Assembly (NCBI RefSeq): GCF_002795245.1
Contig: NZ_PGVG01000006.1
Coordinates: 31,687-95,686, forward strand
Direction: 5' to 3'
Length of the DNA: 64,000 bases
Source: Bradyrhizobium forestalis
Lineage (GTDB): Bacteria; Pseudomonadota; Alphaproteobacteria; Rhizobiales; Xanthobacteraceae
The notes beneath the pieces were generated by a model. The model worked only from the letters and a program-made list of their open reading frames with translations, did not search any database and had not been told where the DNA came from. Every line of letters begins with the position of its first letter. Position 1 is the stretch's first letter. A program made the translations under genes and the position numbers. Shown here piece after piece: positions 8,278 to 18,761 of this stretch.

Positions 8278-9150
8278 TCAGCGTTGCAGGCGCGCAAGCA
8301 GGCTCGACGTATCCCAGCGCTTGCCACCCATCTTCTCGACCTCGGCATAGAACTGGTCGACCAGCGCGGTGACAGGCAGAGTGGCGCCGTTGCGGCGGGC
8401 TTCAGCGAGCGAGATCGAGAGGTCCTTGCGCATCCATTCGACCGCGAAGCCGAAATCGTACTTGCCCTCGTTCATGGTCTTGTAGCGGTTCTCCATCTGC
8501 CAGGACTGCGCGGCCCCTTTCGATATGGTCTCGATCACTGCGGCGACGTCGAGGCCGCTCTTCTTGGCGAAGTGGATACCCTCGGAGAGACCCTGAACGA
8601 GGCCGGCGATGCAGATCTGGTTGACCATCTTCGTCAGCTGGCCGCTTCCGGCGGGCCCGAGCAGTTTGCACATCCGCGCATAGGCGCCAGTGATGATCGG
8701 CTCGGCGCCCGAATAGGCATCCTGCGCGCCGCCGCACATCACGGTCAGCACGCCGTTCTCGGCGCCGGCCTGGCCGCCGGAGACCGGGGCGTCGACGAAT
8801 TTGAAGCCAGCCTTGATGGCGGCTGCGTCCAGCTCACGTGCGACCTCGGCGGAGGCGGTGGTGTGGTCGACGAAGGTCGCCCCCTTCTTCATGGCGGCGA
8901 AGGCGCCGTCAGGGCCGATCGTGACCGCGCGCAGATCGTTGTCGTTGCCGACGCAGCACATCACGAAATCCTGGCCCTCGGCGGCGGCCTTCGGGGTCGG
9001 TGCGGTCTTGCCGCCGAATTTGTCCGCCCATTCCTTCGCCTTGGCCGCGGTGCGGTTGTAGACGGTGACCTCATGGCCCCCTTTTTTCACGAGGTGTCCG
9101 GCCATGGGGAAGCCCATCACGCCGAGACCGAGGAAAGCGACTTTAGCCAT
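8278..9150 (-). CDS. NAD(P)-dependent beta-hydroxyacid dehydrogenase (HIBADH / tartronate semialdehyde reductase family)
   Basis: 290 aa, the usual family length. The Rossmann motif is GLGVMGFPMAGHL (residues 8-20). It is followed by the substrate-binding DAPVSGGQAGAENG (~120), and the catalytic Lys is in GSGQLTKMVNQ (~170). The family oxidises 3-hydroxyisobutyrate, reduces 2-hydroxy-3-oxopropionate or acts on related beta-hydroxyacids; the sequence alone does not decide the substrate. No valine- or glyoxylate-pathway genes are next to it. Confidence 0.85.
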   Translation of the reverse strand: MAKVAFLGLGVMGFPMAGHLVKKGGHEVTVYNRTAAKAKEWADKFGGKTAPTPKAAAEGQDFVMCCVGNDNDLRAVTIGPDGAFAAMKKGATFVDHTTASAEVARELDAAAIKAGFKFVDAPVSGGQAGAENGVLTVMCGGAQDAYSGAEPIITGAYARMCKLLGPAGSGQLTKMVNQICIAGLVQGLSEGIHFAKKSGLDVAAVIETISKGAAQSWQMENRYKTMNEGKYDFGFAVEWMRKDLSISLAEARRNGATLPVTALVDQFYAEVEKMGGKRWDTSSLLARLQR

Positions 9151-9351
9151 TGTGGTACCTTGTCCGTAGTTTGGGTTTTACGGTTCTTGCCAGGCGAGGG
9201 ACGCCTGGGTTCCGCGGTGAGGGCGGATCGGAGGCGCACCATAAACCGTTAGGCCGGGAGGGCAACGGCTTCGTTTGGCGGCCTCCTGTGCTCGGCGGCC
9301 TCCTGTGCTAGGATGGCGGACCTAAGGACTTCAAAACAAGGGAGCGAGAGC

Positions 9352-9789
9352 ATGGGCGGCGTGAGCGTTGGCGTCCTCGATCATTTCAACATCCGGACGC
9401 GGAATCTGGCCGAGACCGTCCGCTTCTACGAGGATGTGCTGGGCCTGGAAAAAGGGCCACGGCCGAATTTCGCCTTCCCGGGCGCCTGGATGTACAGCGA
9501 GGGTAAGCCGGTGGTGCACCTCGTCGACATTTCTCAGACCGCCGAGCCACAAAAGCCGGATTCCGGCGTTGTCCACCACGTCGCCTTCGTCAGCCGCGGC
9601 TTTGACGGCATGAAACAGCGGCTGGCGTCAAAAGGGATGAAGTTCGAGTCCCGCCAGGTGCCCGGCGGCGACCTCTGGCAGATCTTCGTCCACGACCCCA
9701 ACGGGGTCATGATCGAGCTGAATTACGAGGCCGCCCGGGAGCAGGGGGCGGCGCCTGCTGAAAAAGCTGACGATATCGGCAGGCAGTAG
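9352..9789 (+). CDS. VOC (glyoxalase/dioxygenase fold) family protein
   Basis: 145-aa vicinal-oxygen-chelate protein. Paired beta-alpha-beta-beta-beta modules are visible: GVLDHFNIRTRNLAETVRFYEDVLGL at the start, and the second half ending LWQIFVHDPNGVMIELNY. Candidate metal ligands are His in LDHFN, His in PVVHLVD, His in VVHHVAF and Glu in MIELNY. The substrate is unknown. ATG at 9352 is chosen because GGGAG lies just before it; an upstream frame to 9313 has no such site. It is followed by mrp 53 bp downstream in the same direction. Confidence 0.8.
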   Translation: MGGVSVGVLDHFNIRTRNLAETVRFYEDVLGLEKGPRPNFAFPGAWMYSEGKPVVHLVDISQTAEPQKPDSGVVHHVAFVSRGFDGMKQRLASKGMKFESRQVPGGDLWQIFVHDPNGVMIELNYEAAREQGAAPAEKADDIGRQ

Positions 9790-9842
9790 CCTTTTGGGCG
9801 TTTCCGCTCTAATGGGGCATCCTCAACTCTAGGAGATGCGCT

Positions 9843-10979
9843 TTGAGCGTGACGCAGCAACAGGTTCTCGACAGCCTCGCCAGGGTCAAGTCGCCCCGCG
9901 GGGTCGCGCTCACCCATGCCAATGTGCTGAGCGCGATCAGCGCGTCCGACGGCAAGGTGTTCTTCTCGATCAACGTCGATGCCGCCGAGGCGCGGGCCTG
10001 GGAATCCGTCCGGGCCGAAGCGGAGGCCGCCGTGCGCGCCATTCCCGGCGTCACCACCGCCATGGTGGCGCTGACCGCCGAGCGCAAGCCGGGCTCCGCG
10101 CCGCCGCCACCTCCGCAGCCGAGCCGCGGCACCCCCGGCGTGCAGCCGGTCCATGCCCACAAGCCGCCGCAGGGCGGTGGGTCGCCGATGGCGCGGCAAT
10201 CGGAAATCCCCGGCGTTGCCGCTGTGATCGCGGTCGCCTCCGGCAAGGGCGGGGTGGGCAAGTCGACCACCGCGCTCAATCTGGCGCTCGGCCTGCGCGA
10301 CCTCGGCCTCAAGGTCGGGTTGCTCGATGCCGACATCTACGGCCCCTCGGTGCCGCGCCTGACGGGCCTGCGCGACAAGCCGGAGCTGAACGACGCGCGC
10401 AAGATGATTCCGCTTCGGCGTTTCGGCCTCGCCATCATGTCGATCGGCTTCCTGGTCGAGGAGGAGACCGCGATGATCTGGCGCGGTCCGATGGTGATGT
10501 CGGCGGTGACGCAGATGCTGCGCGATGTCGAATGGGGCAAGCTCGACGTTCTCGTCGTCGACATGCCGCCGGGCACCGGCGATGCCCAGCTCACGCTGGC
10601 GCAGAACGTTCCGCTCAAGGGCGCCGTGATCGTCTCGACTCCGCAGGACCTGTCCCTGATCGACGCGCGGCGGGGGCTTGCCATGTTCAGGAAGGTCAAC
10701 GTGCCCGTGCTCGGCATCGTCGAGAATATGAGCTACTTCCAGTGCCCGCAGTGCGGCACCAAGTCCGACATTTTCGGCCATGGCGGGGCGCGGCACGAGG
10801 CCGAAAAGCTCGGGGTGCCATTCCTGGGGGAGATCCCCCTGCACATGGCGATTCGCGCCACCTCGGACGCCGGCAATCCCGTCGTCGACAGCGAGCCGGA
10901 CGGCCCTCATGCGGCGATCTACCGCGCCATCGCGGGCCAGGTCCGGGACCAGCTCAAGGGTGTCATCGCGGCGGCCTGA
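9843..10979 (+). CDS. apbC: Mrp/NBP35-family iron-sulfur cluster carrier ATPase
   Basis: 378 aa. The N-terminal ~80 residues form a MIP18/DUF59 domain. A Pro-rich linker (85-115) precedes the ParA-like ATPase. Its deviant Walker A motif is SGKGGVGKST (133-142); Walker B is VVDMPPGTGDAQLTL. CPQCG near residue 300 is the CxxC that holds a bridging 4Fe-4S cluster in the dimer. The protein loads Fe-S clusters onto target apoproteins. The start is TTG at 9843, with AGGAG at 9831-9835. Confidence 0.92.
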   Translation: MSVTQQQVLDSLARVKSPRGVALTHANVLSAISASDGKVFFSINVDAAEARAWESVRAEAEAAVRAIPGVTTAMVALTAERKPGSAPPPPPQPSRGTPGVQPVHAHKPPQGGGSPMARQSEIPGVAAVIAVASGKGGVGKSTTALNLALGLRDLGLKVGLLDADIYGPSVPRLTGLRDKPELNDARKMIPLRRFGLAIMSIGFLVEEETAMIWRGPMVMSAVTQMLRDVEWGKLDVLVVDMPPGTGDAQLTLAQNVPLKGAVIVSTPQDLSLIDARRGLAMFRKVNVPVLGIVENMSYFQCPQCGTKSDIFGHGGARHEAEKLGVPFLGEIPLHMAIRATSDAGNPVVDSEPDGPHAAIYRAIAGQVRDQLKGVIAAA

Positions 10980-11071
10980 ACCGGTCGACACAGCAAGCTG
11001 CGGGGACATGCGACTTTCGTAGAGCCCCGTCATGCCATTGTCGCGTTCCGCAAGCGGGACTTCCGTGTTAA

Positions 11072-12274
<1,203 letters not shown>

Positions 12275-12300
12275 TCTACGGCTTAAGTCGTAAGACCAGT

Positions 12301-12335
12301 AGCCCGGCCTCCCCAGGAGGCCGGGCTTTTTCTTT
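12301..12335 (+). terminator. Rho-independent terminator after TRAP binding protein 1
   Basis: A perfect 12-bp stem, AGCCCGGCCTCC (12301-12312) and GGAGGCCGGGCT (12316-12327), with a 3-nt loop, is followed by TTTTTCTTT. Confidence 0.92.
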
Positions 12336-12438
12336 GGCCGCGGTGCGATCGGGGTGGCATTCGGCCCCGCGATGTTCCATGCTGTCGAAAAGCCTCGGCA
12401 AGAAGGCTCCACAAGCAGATCCATCAGGGTAGGAAATC

Positions 12439-13527
12439 ATGAAGAGAAGAGACTTCATCAAGGTCACAGGACTTGGTGCGGCCGGCGCCGCCACGCTCGC
12501 GGCTCCCGCGATCGCGCAGTCGATGCCGGAAATCAAATGGCGCATGCCGACGAGCTGGCCGAAATCGCTCGACACGCTGTTTGGCGGCGCCGAGATGATG
12601 TGCAAGATGGTCGCGGAGGCGACCGACAACAAATTCCAGATCCAGATCTTCGCAGCCGGCGAGATCGTGCCGGGTCTCCAGGTGCTCGACGCCGTGCAGA
12701 ACGGCACTTGCGAGATCGGCCACACCGCGTCCTACTATTATTTCGGCAAGGACCCGACCTTCACCTTCGGCTCGGCCGTGCCGTTCGGCCCCAACATGCG
12801 CATCAACCAGGCCTGGTACATGCTGGGCGGTGGCCGCGACGTTCTCAACGAGTTCTACAAGGGCTACAACGTCGTCTCGCTGCTCGCGGGCAACACCGGC
12901 TGCCAGATGGGCGGCTGGTTCAGGAAAGAGGTCAACACGCCCGACGATCTCAAGGGCATGAAATTCCGCATCGGCGGCTTCACTGGCCGCGTGCTCCAGA
13001 AGCTCGGCGTTGTGCCGCAGCAGCTCGCCGGCGGCGATATCTATCCTGCGCTGGAGAAGGGCACCATCGATGCCGCCGAATGGGTCGGCCCCTATGACGA
13101 CGAGAAGCTCGGCTTCTACAAGATCGCGCCGCACTACTACTATCCCGGCTGGTGGGAAGGCGGACCGATGCTGCTCGCCTTCGTCAACCTCGACAAGTGG
13201 AATGCGCTGCCGAAATATTACCAGAGCGTGCTCGAGCAGGCCGGCCACTACGCCAACAACTACATGATGGCGCGCTACGACAACGCCAATCCGCTGGCGC
13301 TGAAGAAGCTGCTCGCGGGCGGCACCAAGCTGCATGCCTTCTCACCGTCGATCATGGATGCCTGCTACAAGGCCGCCAAGGAGCTGCACGCCGAAGTCGC
13401 CGCAACCAACCCCAACTTCAAGAAGGTGCACGACTCGCTCGCCAAGTTCACGAGCGACGGCTACTCCTGGTTCCAGGTCGCCGAGGTCGGCTACGACATC
13501 TTCATGGCGCGGCGCTCGCAGAGCTGA
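12439..13527 (+). CDS. TRAP transporter substrate-binding protein, Tat-exported (copy 2)
   Basis: Paralogue of the preceding gene, also 362 aa and alignable end to end without large gaps. It shares [36 protein letters not shown] and [14 protein letters not shown]. The Tat signal is MKRRDFIKVTGLGAAGAA...AIA-QS. Differences cluster at 90-130 ([12 protein letters not shown] versus [21 protein letters not shown] versus SAVPFGPNM) and near the C-terminus, so ligand preference may differ. It is separated from copy 1 by a strong terminator, so it is probably transcribed independently. The likely origin is tandem duplication. Function: ligand delivery to a DctQM permease encoded elsewhere. Confidence 0.9.
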   Translation: MKRRDFIKVTGLGAAGAATLAAPAIAQSMPEIKWRMPTSWPKSLDTLFGGAEMMCKMVAEATDNKFQIQIFAAGEIVPGLQVLDAVQNGTCEIGHTASYYYFGKDPTFTFGSAVPFGPNMRINQAWYMLGGGRDVLNEFYKGYNVVSLLAGNTGCQMGGWFRKEVNTPDDLKGMKFRIGGFTGRVLQKLGVVPQQLAGGDIYPALEKGTIDAAEWVGPYDDEKLGFYKIAPHYYYPGWWEGGPMLLAFVNLDKWNALPKYYQSVLEQAGHYANNYMMARYDNANPLALKKLLAGGTKLHAFSPSIMDACYKAAKELHAEVAATNPNFKKVHDSLAKFTSDGYSWFQVAEVGYDIFMARRSQS

Positions 13528-13545
13528 TCGCCCGATCGGTCGCAT

Positions 13546-13585
13546 GCAACGCCCCGGAGCGAAGGCTCCGGGGCGTTGCTGTTTG
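13546..13585 (+). terminator. Terminator hairpin after TRAP binding protein 2
   Basis: GCAACGCCCCGGAGC (13546-13560) pairs perfectly with GCTCCGGGGCGTTGC (13565-13579) around a GAAG tetraloop. A short T-containing tail (TGTTT) follows. Confidence 0.85.
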
Positions 13586-13863
13586 GAGGGGCTGGACTCA
13601 AAATATGGAAAAACAACCCCATGCACAGTAGCCAACTGCTTGATAAGTCGTGAAGAAAACTGGCGGTCCAAGCGGGCTTCGCGGAGGGGGCCGGTGCTGC
13701 GGAGTGCGGGAGAAGTCGATGCCGGCATCGGCCGATCGATGGATCGTTGCGCTCGGCAGCTCCTCGACCCAGGCGCAGTATGACCCGTCGGGCAAAACAG
13801 GAGTAGAAAGCAATCATCGAATAATCCGAAATCGAGTTCGTCGGTGCCGACCTGGAGACGTCG

Positions 13864-14220
13864 ATGAGCTTCGATCCCGACGATGTTCAAAGAACGCTAC
13901 GCAGGGCATGGTCGTTGGCGACGGCCAGCCAATGGACGGCGACCAATCCCGCGGCCGGGCAGTGCAACGTCACTGCGCTGCTCATTCACGAACTCTTCGG
14001 CGGTGACTTGCTGAAGACGCCTCTGCCGGCAGGGGACCATTTCTACAATCGGATCGAGGGCCGCAGGTATGACTTCACGGCGAGCCAGTTCGATGAGCCG
14101 ATCGTTTACATGGATTCACCTGCAAGTCGGGCCGACGCAGCGTTGGGAGCAACAGGCGACCAGCTGACTGAACTCAGAGTCGCATTTCAAGAGCACCGTA
14201 CTAAGCCGGCGGCAAAATGA
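13864..14220 (+). CDS. YunG-like family protein
   Basis: 118-aa protein resembling the uncharacterised YunG family: WSLATASQWTATNPAAGQCNVTALLIHELFGGDLLKT, then HFYNRIEGRRYDFTASQF. The GQCxVTAL and YDFTASQF blocks are the family hallmarks. A conserved Cys with a downstream His and Asp makes a hydrolase-like catalytic arrangement conceivable, but no function is known. ATG at 13864 is the natural start. The ~280 bases between the preceding terminator and this gene contain nothing I recognise. Confidence 0.7.
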   Translation: MSFDPDDVQRTLRRAWSLATASQWTATNPAAGQCNVTALLIHELFGGDLLKTPLPAGDHFYNRIEGRRYDFTASQFDEPIVYMDSPASRADAALGATGDQLTELRVAFQEHRTKPAAK

Positions 14221-14324
14221 GGCGGACCAAGCGATGCGCGACGAGACAGGTGGCAAGGAAGGCCATTCGTGATCAACTCACGGCGTTGAGGTCAACTGAC
14301 GTCCGTCCATTCGCTGGCTACGAT

Positions 14325-15323
14325 CTACTGACCAGCTTTCACCAGATGTTTTCGGAAGAAGGCCAGCGTAGCTGTGTTGAACTGCGCGTGAAAGGCGACG
14401 CGGTCGAACCCCGGCCTGTCGGTGCAGACGTCAGGCCGCTTCTTCGCCAAACCCGGCGTGCAGGGCGGAAGAAATGCATAATGACCGGCACCCGACACGA
14501 GATGATAGTCGGGTCTGACCGGCAGGTTGCGCTCAATCACTGAAACATAGTCCAGTGTAACTTCGCCGCCGGTCTTGTCCTCTGCACTCAGCGCCGACGC
14601 CCACAGCTGGATCGGGATTGTCACGTCCTTCAGAGCCTCACGGTCGAACAAGGGACCGAAGGCGGGGTCGGCGATGACAAGGGCTTTGACGCGTTGGTCG
14701 TGCACGAATGGCTGTGCCGAAATCTCGTTTCGTCGCAGTTCGGCGCAGCTGGGTTTCGGAGAATTTTCCGGGCACAGGGCGATGGCCTTTCGCAGATCGG
14801 GATTGGCGCCGGCGACGACCAGGCCGGTGTAGCCGCCCCTGGAAAAACCAAAAAAACCGATGTGATCGCCGTCGAGCTTCGCATGGTCGGACCATGCGGT
14901 GAGCATGTAGTCGATCAACCTCGTGACGTCGGCCGGGCGCTCCGTCAATGCGGCGAGCGTGTCCGCACGGCTCATGTCGCCGCCGCCGGCATCGACCGGA
15001 TGGTCGAGCGCGACGACGACGAAGCCGCCATCGGCGAGCACCTCGGCCGTGTCATGGTGGCCGACGAAGCCTCCTCCATAGCCGTGCGAGATCACGATCA
15101 ATGGCAGCTTTTCACCGGAGACTGCACAGTTCTGCGTTGCAGGCAGAGTGATCGCGCGAAGCTTTACTTCGCCCGCTGGCTCGCGGCAGGGAGACCAGAC
15201 AGCCGCCTGGAACCCTGGAAAGCCGGCTTCGGCCGGCACCGTGATGAAACGAAAACCGGCCGCCTCGGCGAGCGTCGCCATCAGGCAGAAAGCGGCGGCG
15301 AGCGTGAACCGGTGGACGTGCAT
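14325..15323 (-). CDS. Secreted dienelactone-hydrolase-like alpha/beta hydrolase
   Basis: 332 aa with an N-terminal signal peptide (hydrophobic 7-22, ending AEA). The alpha/beta hydrolase fold shows the oxyanion strand LIVISHGYGGG (75-85) and the nucleophile elbow GFSRGG with Ser161. A C-terminal His lies in VSGAGHYAF. It resembles the COG4188 predicted dienelactone hydrolases, many of which have lipase- or esterase-like activity. The substrate is unknown. It is a monocistronic gene on the minus strand; the 211 bases upstream, before the next small gene, hold no feature I recognise. Confidence 0.82.
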   Translation of the reverse strand: MHVHRFTLAAAFCLMATLAEAAGFRFITVPAEAGFPGFQAAVWSPCREPAGEVKLRAITLPATQNCAVSGEKLPLIVISHGYGGGFVGHHDTAEVLADGGFVVVALDHPVDAGGGDMSRADTLAALTERPADVTRLIDYMLTAWSDHAKLDGDHIGFFGFSRGGYTGLVVAGANPDLRKAIALCPENSPKPSCAELRRNEISAQPFVHDQRVKALVIADPAFGPLFDREALKDVTIPIQLWASALSAEDKTGGEVTLDYVSVIERNLPVRPDYHLVSGAGHYAFLPPCTPGLAKKRPDVCTDRPGFDRVAFHAQFNTATLAFFRKHLVKAGQ

Positions 15324-15534
15324 GCATTGCTCCGACGCCTATTACCCTGCGAGCTCTTGCGATGGCTATCCGGCAAGCTTCTCAAGAAGCGTGTGGGTGG
15401 CTAGTGCCACCATTGGAAGCACCACGATCGCCGTCAAAAATCGCTGTTTCAGATATTGCCTCTGCTGATCGTCTTTGGGGAAGACTTCCTACCAAGCCAG
15501 ACTAGCAGCAGCGGCCGGGGTTGGTCGAATGCTT

Positions 15535-15744
15535 CTAGCGAACAACGCCATGCGCATCATCCGTGCCCGCAATGAGCCAATCGATCCCCAGCAGGCCAGC
15601 TTCGAGGATCACGAAGGCGACAATCCCGCCGAGCCAACCGAAGAAGACGACGGAAAAGGTCCCGAGCAAGATCGCGCAAAAGACGTCGGCGAGGATCTTG
15701 CAGATGCGAAAGTCCCGGTCCTGTCCGGATGGAAAATACGACAT
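15535..15744 (-). CDS. Small two-helix membrane protein, unknown
   Basis: 69 aa: MSYFPSGQDRDFRICKILADVF, then two adjacent hydrophobic segments (IVAFVILEAGLLGIDWLIAG being the second). A good ribosome site (GGAGG, ~7 bp before ATG at 15744) supports it as a real gene. Small Bradyrhizobium membrane proteins of this type (YqaE/Pmp3-like size but without that family's motif) are common and uncharacterised. No operon partner is visible. Confidence 0.6.
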   Translation of the reverse strand: MSYFPSGQDRDFRICKILADVFCAILLGTFSVVFFGWLGGIVAFVILEAGLLGIDWLIAGTDDAHGVVR

Positions 15745-15903
15745 CGGGCTCCTCCAGGCGCAGCTCTGTCCTTGAATTTAGCCACAGCGCGAGGCGACCG
15801 TCCACTCCACCGGAAGGGCGGCCCGTCGCCGGGGCAAGACCTGGATTCACCGCGCCCTATTGCGGAATGGCTTTAGGTCGAATCGATCGCTGCGGCTCAT
15901 TCA

Positions 15904-16245
15904 CCTCTCCCGCTTGCGGGAGAGGTCGGCGCGTCCGGGCGATGCGAAGCATCGTCCCGCGCGCCGGGTGAGGGCTTTCTCCTCTTGGAGATTGTCCCAA
16001 TGCGGAAGCACCCTCTCCCAACCCTCTCCCAACCCTCTCCCGCAAGCGCAGGGCTATCGCATATGACGCGTGGCGGCAGCCTGCGCGCACGCCTCGTCCT
16101 TCGAGACGGCGCTTACGCACCTCCTCTCCATGAACCACCTGCGAGACGTCGTCTGACAGGTGGTTCATGGAGAGGAGCCCGCCTAAAGCGGGCGTCTCGA
16201 AGGATGGCCGCAGGGAAAGGTTCTCAAATGCGATAGCCCTGCCCG
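15904..16245. repeat. Composite palindromic intergenic repeats
   Basis: No gene lies between 15745 and 16319. The segment begins with the hairpin CCTCTCCCGC-TT-GCGGGAGAGG (15904-15925) and a GATGCGAAGCATC hairpin. Inverted termini GCAGGGCTATCGCATATG (16048-16065) and CAAATGCGATAGCCCTGC (16225-16242) follow. Nested inside are a 12-bp pair (16097-16108 with 16193-16204) and a perfect 21-bp pair (16121-16141 with 16157-16177). Similar blocks recur at 30.3-30.6 kb. Confidence 0.85.
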
Positions 16246-16319
16246 CAAGCGGGAGAGGGAGCGCACCTCCTTCGCTGCAGCAATCAAACCTCATCTCATC
16301 ACGGCTTAAGGTCCGCCGG

Positions 16320-17924
16320 TCAGTTCTTTGGCTGGCTGAAATCGAGTGGAGGTGGCAGCTCGATTTCCGGAATCTCGATCTTGATCTTGTCCAGATCCAC
16401 CTTCGCAGGCGCGTCGAGCAGCGCAGTCACCGTTATCGGGAATGCGATGACTACAGCAACCATGATCGCCTGCAGGCCGATCCAAGGCATTGCGCCCCAG
16501 TAGATGTCTGAGCTCTTGACCTCCTTCGGCGCCACACCCCGCAAGTAGAACAACGCGAAGCCGAAGGGGGGATGCAGGAAGGAGGTCTGCATGTTGACGC
16601 AGAGCATGACGCCAAACCAGATCAAGGCGGCATCCGCGCCGACGACAGGCGTGAGCAGCTTGTGCGCGATCGGCGCAATCATGGGGATGATGATGAAGGC
16701 GATCTCGAAGAAATCGAGGAAGAAGGCGATGAAGAAGATGAACAGGTTGATGAAGATCAGGAAGCCCCAGACGCCGCCCGGCAGCGACGTCAGCATGTGC
16801 TCCAGCCAGACACCACCGTTGCAGCCGAGAAAGACAATCGAGAAGCAAGTTGATCCGATCAGGATGAAGGTCACCATGCAGGTGATGCGCATGGTGGTCT
16901 CATAGCCCTGCTTAACCAGGGTGCGCAGGTCGGGGATCCTGATTGCTTCGATGCAGACCCACGCCACTGCGAGATAGGCAATTGCAAAGGCAATCTTGAA
17001 CGGCAGGTTCGGCGTGAAATAGATGCCGATCATGGTGCCGACACCAGCAGCGGCGACGCCGGCGAGCAGCACCTTCCGACCGGCCGAGCTGAAATCCTTG
17101 TGATGGATGACGGCGAGGACGATCGCGCCGACAGCGCCCATCGCGCCCGCTTCGGTCGGGGTCGCGAGGCCAAGCATCATCGTGCCGAGCACCACGAAGA
17201 TCAGAACGGCGGACGGGATGATGCCAAGGAGGCACTTGCGCCAGAGCGCCCAGCCCATGAGCGTCCTCGCTTCCTTGGGCACTGCCGGGACATGACCCGG
17301 CTTGACCACGCTTAGAACAAACGTGTAGCCCGCGAACAGGGCGATCTGGAGGATCGATGGCCCCCAAGCGCCCAGATACATGTCGCCAACCGACTTCCCG
17401 AGCTGGTCGGCGAGCACGATCAGAACCAGCGAGGGAGGCACCAGCTGGGTAATGGTGCCGGAGGCTGCAAGCACGCCGGTGATGTAGCGCATGTTGTAGC
17501 CGTAGCGGATCATGACCGGCATCGAGATCAGCGCCATCGCGATCACCTGGGCCGCGACGGTGCCTGTGATCGCACCGAGGATGAAGCCGACGATGATCAC
17601 GGAATAGCCGAGACCGCCTCGAATGGGGCCGAACAACTGCCCCATCGAATCCAGCATGTCCTCTGCGAGGCCGCATCGTTCGAGGATCGCGCCCATGAAC
17701 GTGAAGAATGGAATGGCCAGCAGCAGCTCGTTGGCCAGAACGCTGCCGTAGATGCGCTCCGGGATCGCCTGGAGGAAGCTGAATCCGAAGAATCCCTCGT
17801 GGATCGCGAGAAATCCGAACGACAGCCCGAGAGCTGCCAGAGTGAAGGCGACCGGGAAACCGATCAACATCGCCACGACCAGTCCGCCGAACATCAGCGG
17901 CGGCATCATCTCAATCGTGATCAT
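16320..17924 (-). CDS. TRAP transporter large permease, DctM/FcbT3-type (set A)
   Basis: 534-aa inner-membrane protein of the TRAP large subunit family. It is longer than the usual ~430 aa, which fits the COG4664 (FcbT3) subgroup. It has more than 12 hydrophobic helices with DctM signatures: AIPFFTFMGAILERCGLAEDMLD, GAITGTVAAQVIAMALISMPVM, ASGTITQLVPPSLVLIVLADQLGKSVGDMY, ATPTEAGAMGAVGA and MQTSFLHPPFGFALFYLRGV. The tail IKIEIPEIELPPPLDFSQ is shared with set B. It drives Na+- or H+-coupled uptake of the ligand delivered by the P subunit. Its start overlaps the dctQ stop by 4 bp. No P gene is adjacent. Confidence 0.92.
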   Translation of the reverse strand: MITIEMMPPLMFGGLVVAMLIGFPVAFTLAALGLSFGFLAIHEGFFGFSFLQAIPERIYGSVLANELLLAIPFFTFMGAILERCGLAEDMLDSMGQLFGPIRGGLGYSVIIVGFILGAITGTVAAQVIAMALISMPVMIRYGYNMRYITGVLAASGTITQLVPPSLVLIVLADQLGKSVGDMYLGAWGPSILQIALFAGYTFVLSVVKPGHVPAVPKEARTLMGWALWRKCLLGIIPSAVLIFVVLGTMMLGLATPTEAGAMGAVGAIVLAVIHHKDFSSAGRKVLLAGVAAAGVGTMIGIYFTPNLPFKIAFAIAYLAVAWVCIEAIRIPDLRTLVKQGYETTMRITCMVTFILIGSTCFSIVFLGCNGGVWLEHMLTSLPGGVWGFLIFINLFIFFIAFFLDFFEIAFIIIPMIAPIAHKLLTPVVGADAALIWFGVMLCVNMQTSFLHPPFGFALFYLRGVAPKEVKSSDIYWGAMPWIGLQAIMVAVVIAFPITVTALLDAPAKVDLDKIKIEIPEIELPPPLDFSQPKN

Positions 17925-18460
17925 TGGGTCGGCCGCTCGTATTTCGCATCGATGGTGACTTCACCGCGCAAGGCGGCGGCGCGTTTGATGACCTCCGAGA
18001 TCCCTTGCAACGCCACCATGAAGAATCCGGCCGGCAGGACAAACTTGATCGGCCACCGCAGGAGGCCGCCGGCATTGTTGGACATCTCGCCGATGATGAA
18101 CGAGTTGTAGAACATCGCCCATGACAGGTAGCTGAGGAGCAGGCACGCGGGGACGAGGAAAACCAATGTCCCGATCAGGTCCAGCCACAGCTGCCCGCGT
18201 TCGGAAAGCATGAGGTAGAGGATTTCGACGCGCACATGCTCGTTGCGCTTGAAAGTGTAGGACGCACCGAACATCACGACGACAGCGAACATGTACCACT
18301 GGGTCTCGAGCCAGCTGTTGGAGCTGTAGCTGAAGGCGTAGCGGATCATCGCGTTTGCAGCGCTGACCAGGCAGGCCGCGAGCACCAGAACGTTGCAGAC
18401 GTTGCCGACTTTTTCGTTCAGCCAGTCGATAGCTGCACTCATCGCCAACAATGGGCGCAT
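17921..18460 (-). CDS. TRAP transporter small permease, DctQ/FcbT2-type (set A)
   Basis: ~179-aa, four-helix small TRAP subunit. Characteristic features are NAMIRYAFSYSSNSWLETQWYMFAVVVMFGASYTFKRNEHVRVEILY and the second-half EMSNNAGGLLRWPIKFVLPAGFFMVALQGISEVIKR. It forms the membrane complex with the large subunit encoded immediately downstream (ATGA overlap). I prefer ATG at 18460 because GGGGAAAAG lies before it; a frame to 18511 is open but unsupported. Confidence 0.88.
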   Translation of the reverse strand: MRPLLAMSAAIDWLNEKVGNVCNVLVLAACLVSAANAMIRYAFSYSSNSWLETQWYMFAVVVMFGASYTFKRNEHVRVEILYLMLSERGQLWLDLIGTLVFLVPACLLLSYLSWAMFYNSFIIGEMSNNAGGLLRWPIKFVLPAGFFMVALQGISEVIKRAAALRGEVTIDAKYERPTQ

Positions 18461-18648
18461 CGATGTCTTTTCCCCGCTCGCCGAGTGCTGACTCCAAACG
18501 AGCAGGACCATGGTGCTGCATCAGCTGCCATCCATGTCTGCGCGGGAGCTCGTCCACCCTCCTGATGCTTCCGCTCGTTGTTGTTGTCGGCGAGACATGT
18601 GAGTACCTCAGCCGCGCGTGAAGCAAGGCAGCTTTACCGTCGGTAGTT

Positions 18649-18663
18649 TTCTGGTCAACAGAA
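18649..18663 (-). promoter_or_regulatory. Candidate promoter/operator of TRAP set A
   Basis: An inverted repeat TTCTG-N5-CAGAA overlaps, on the minus strand, a TTGACC hexamer about 190 bp upstream of the dctQ start. The -10 match is poor. It is a position-based suggestion only. Confidence 0.25.
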
Positions 18664-18761
18664 AAATGGAAAGATTTGCCGCGGTGCTGCAAATCGATCC
18701 CCGGCTGGTCTGACGATGATAGCGCATGTTCTGAGATCGCCATGCGCGTGCCGAGGTCCGT

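Noticed and set aside
14217..14543. 108-codon frame after the YunG-like gene
   Set aside because: It overlaps the 3' end of the hydrolase gene, lacks family signals and is Arg-rich.
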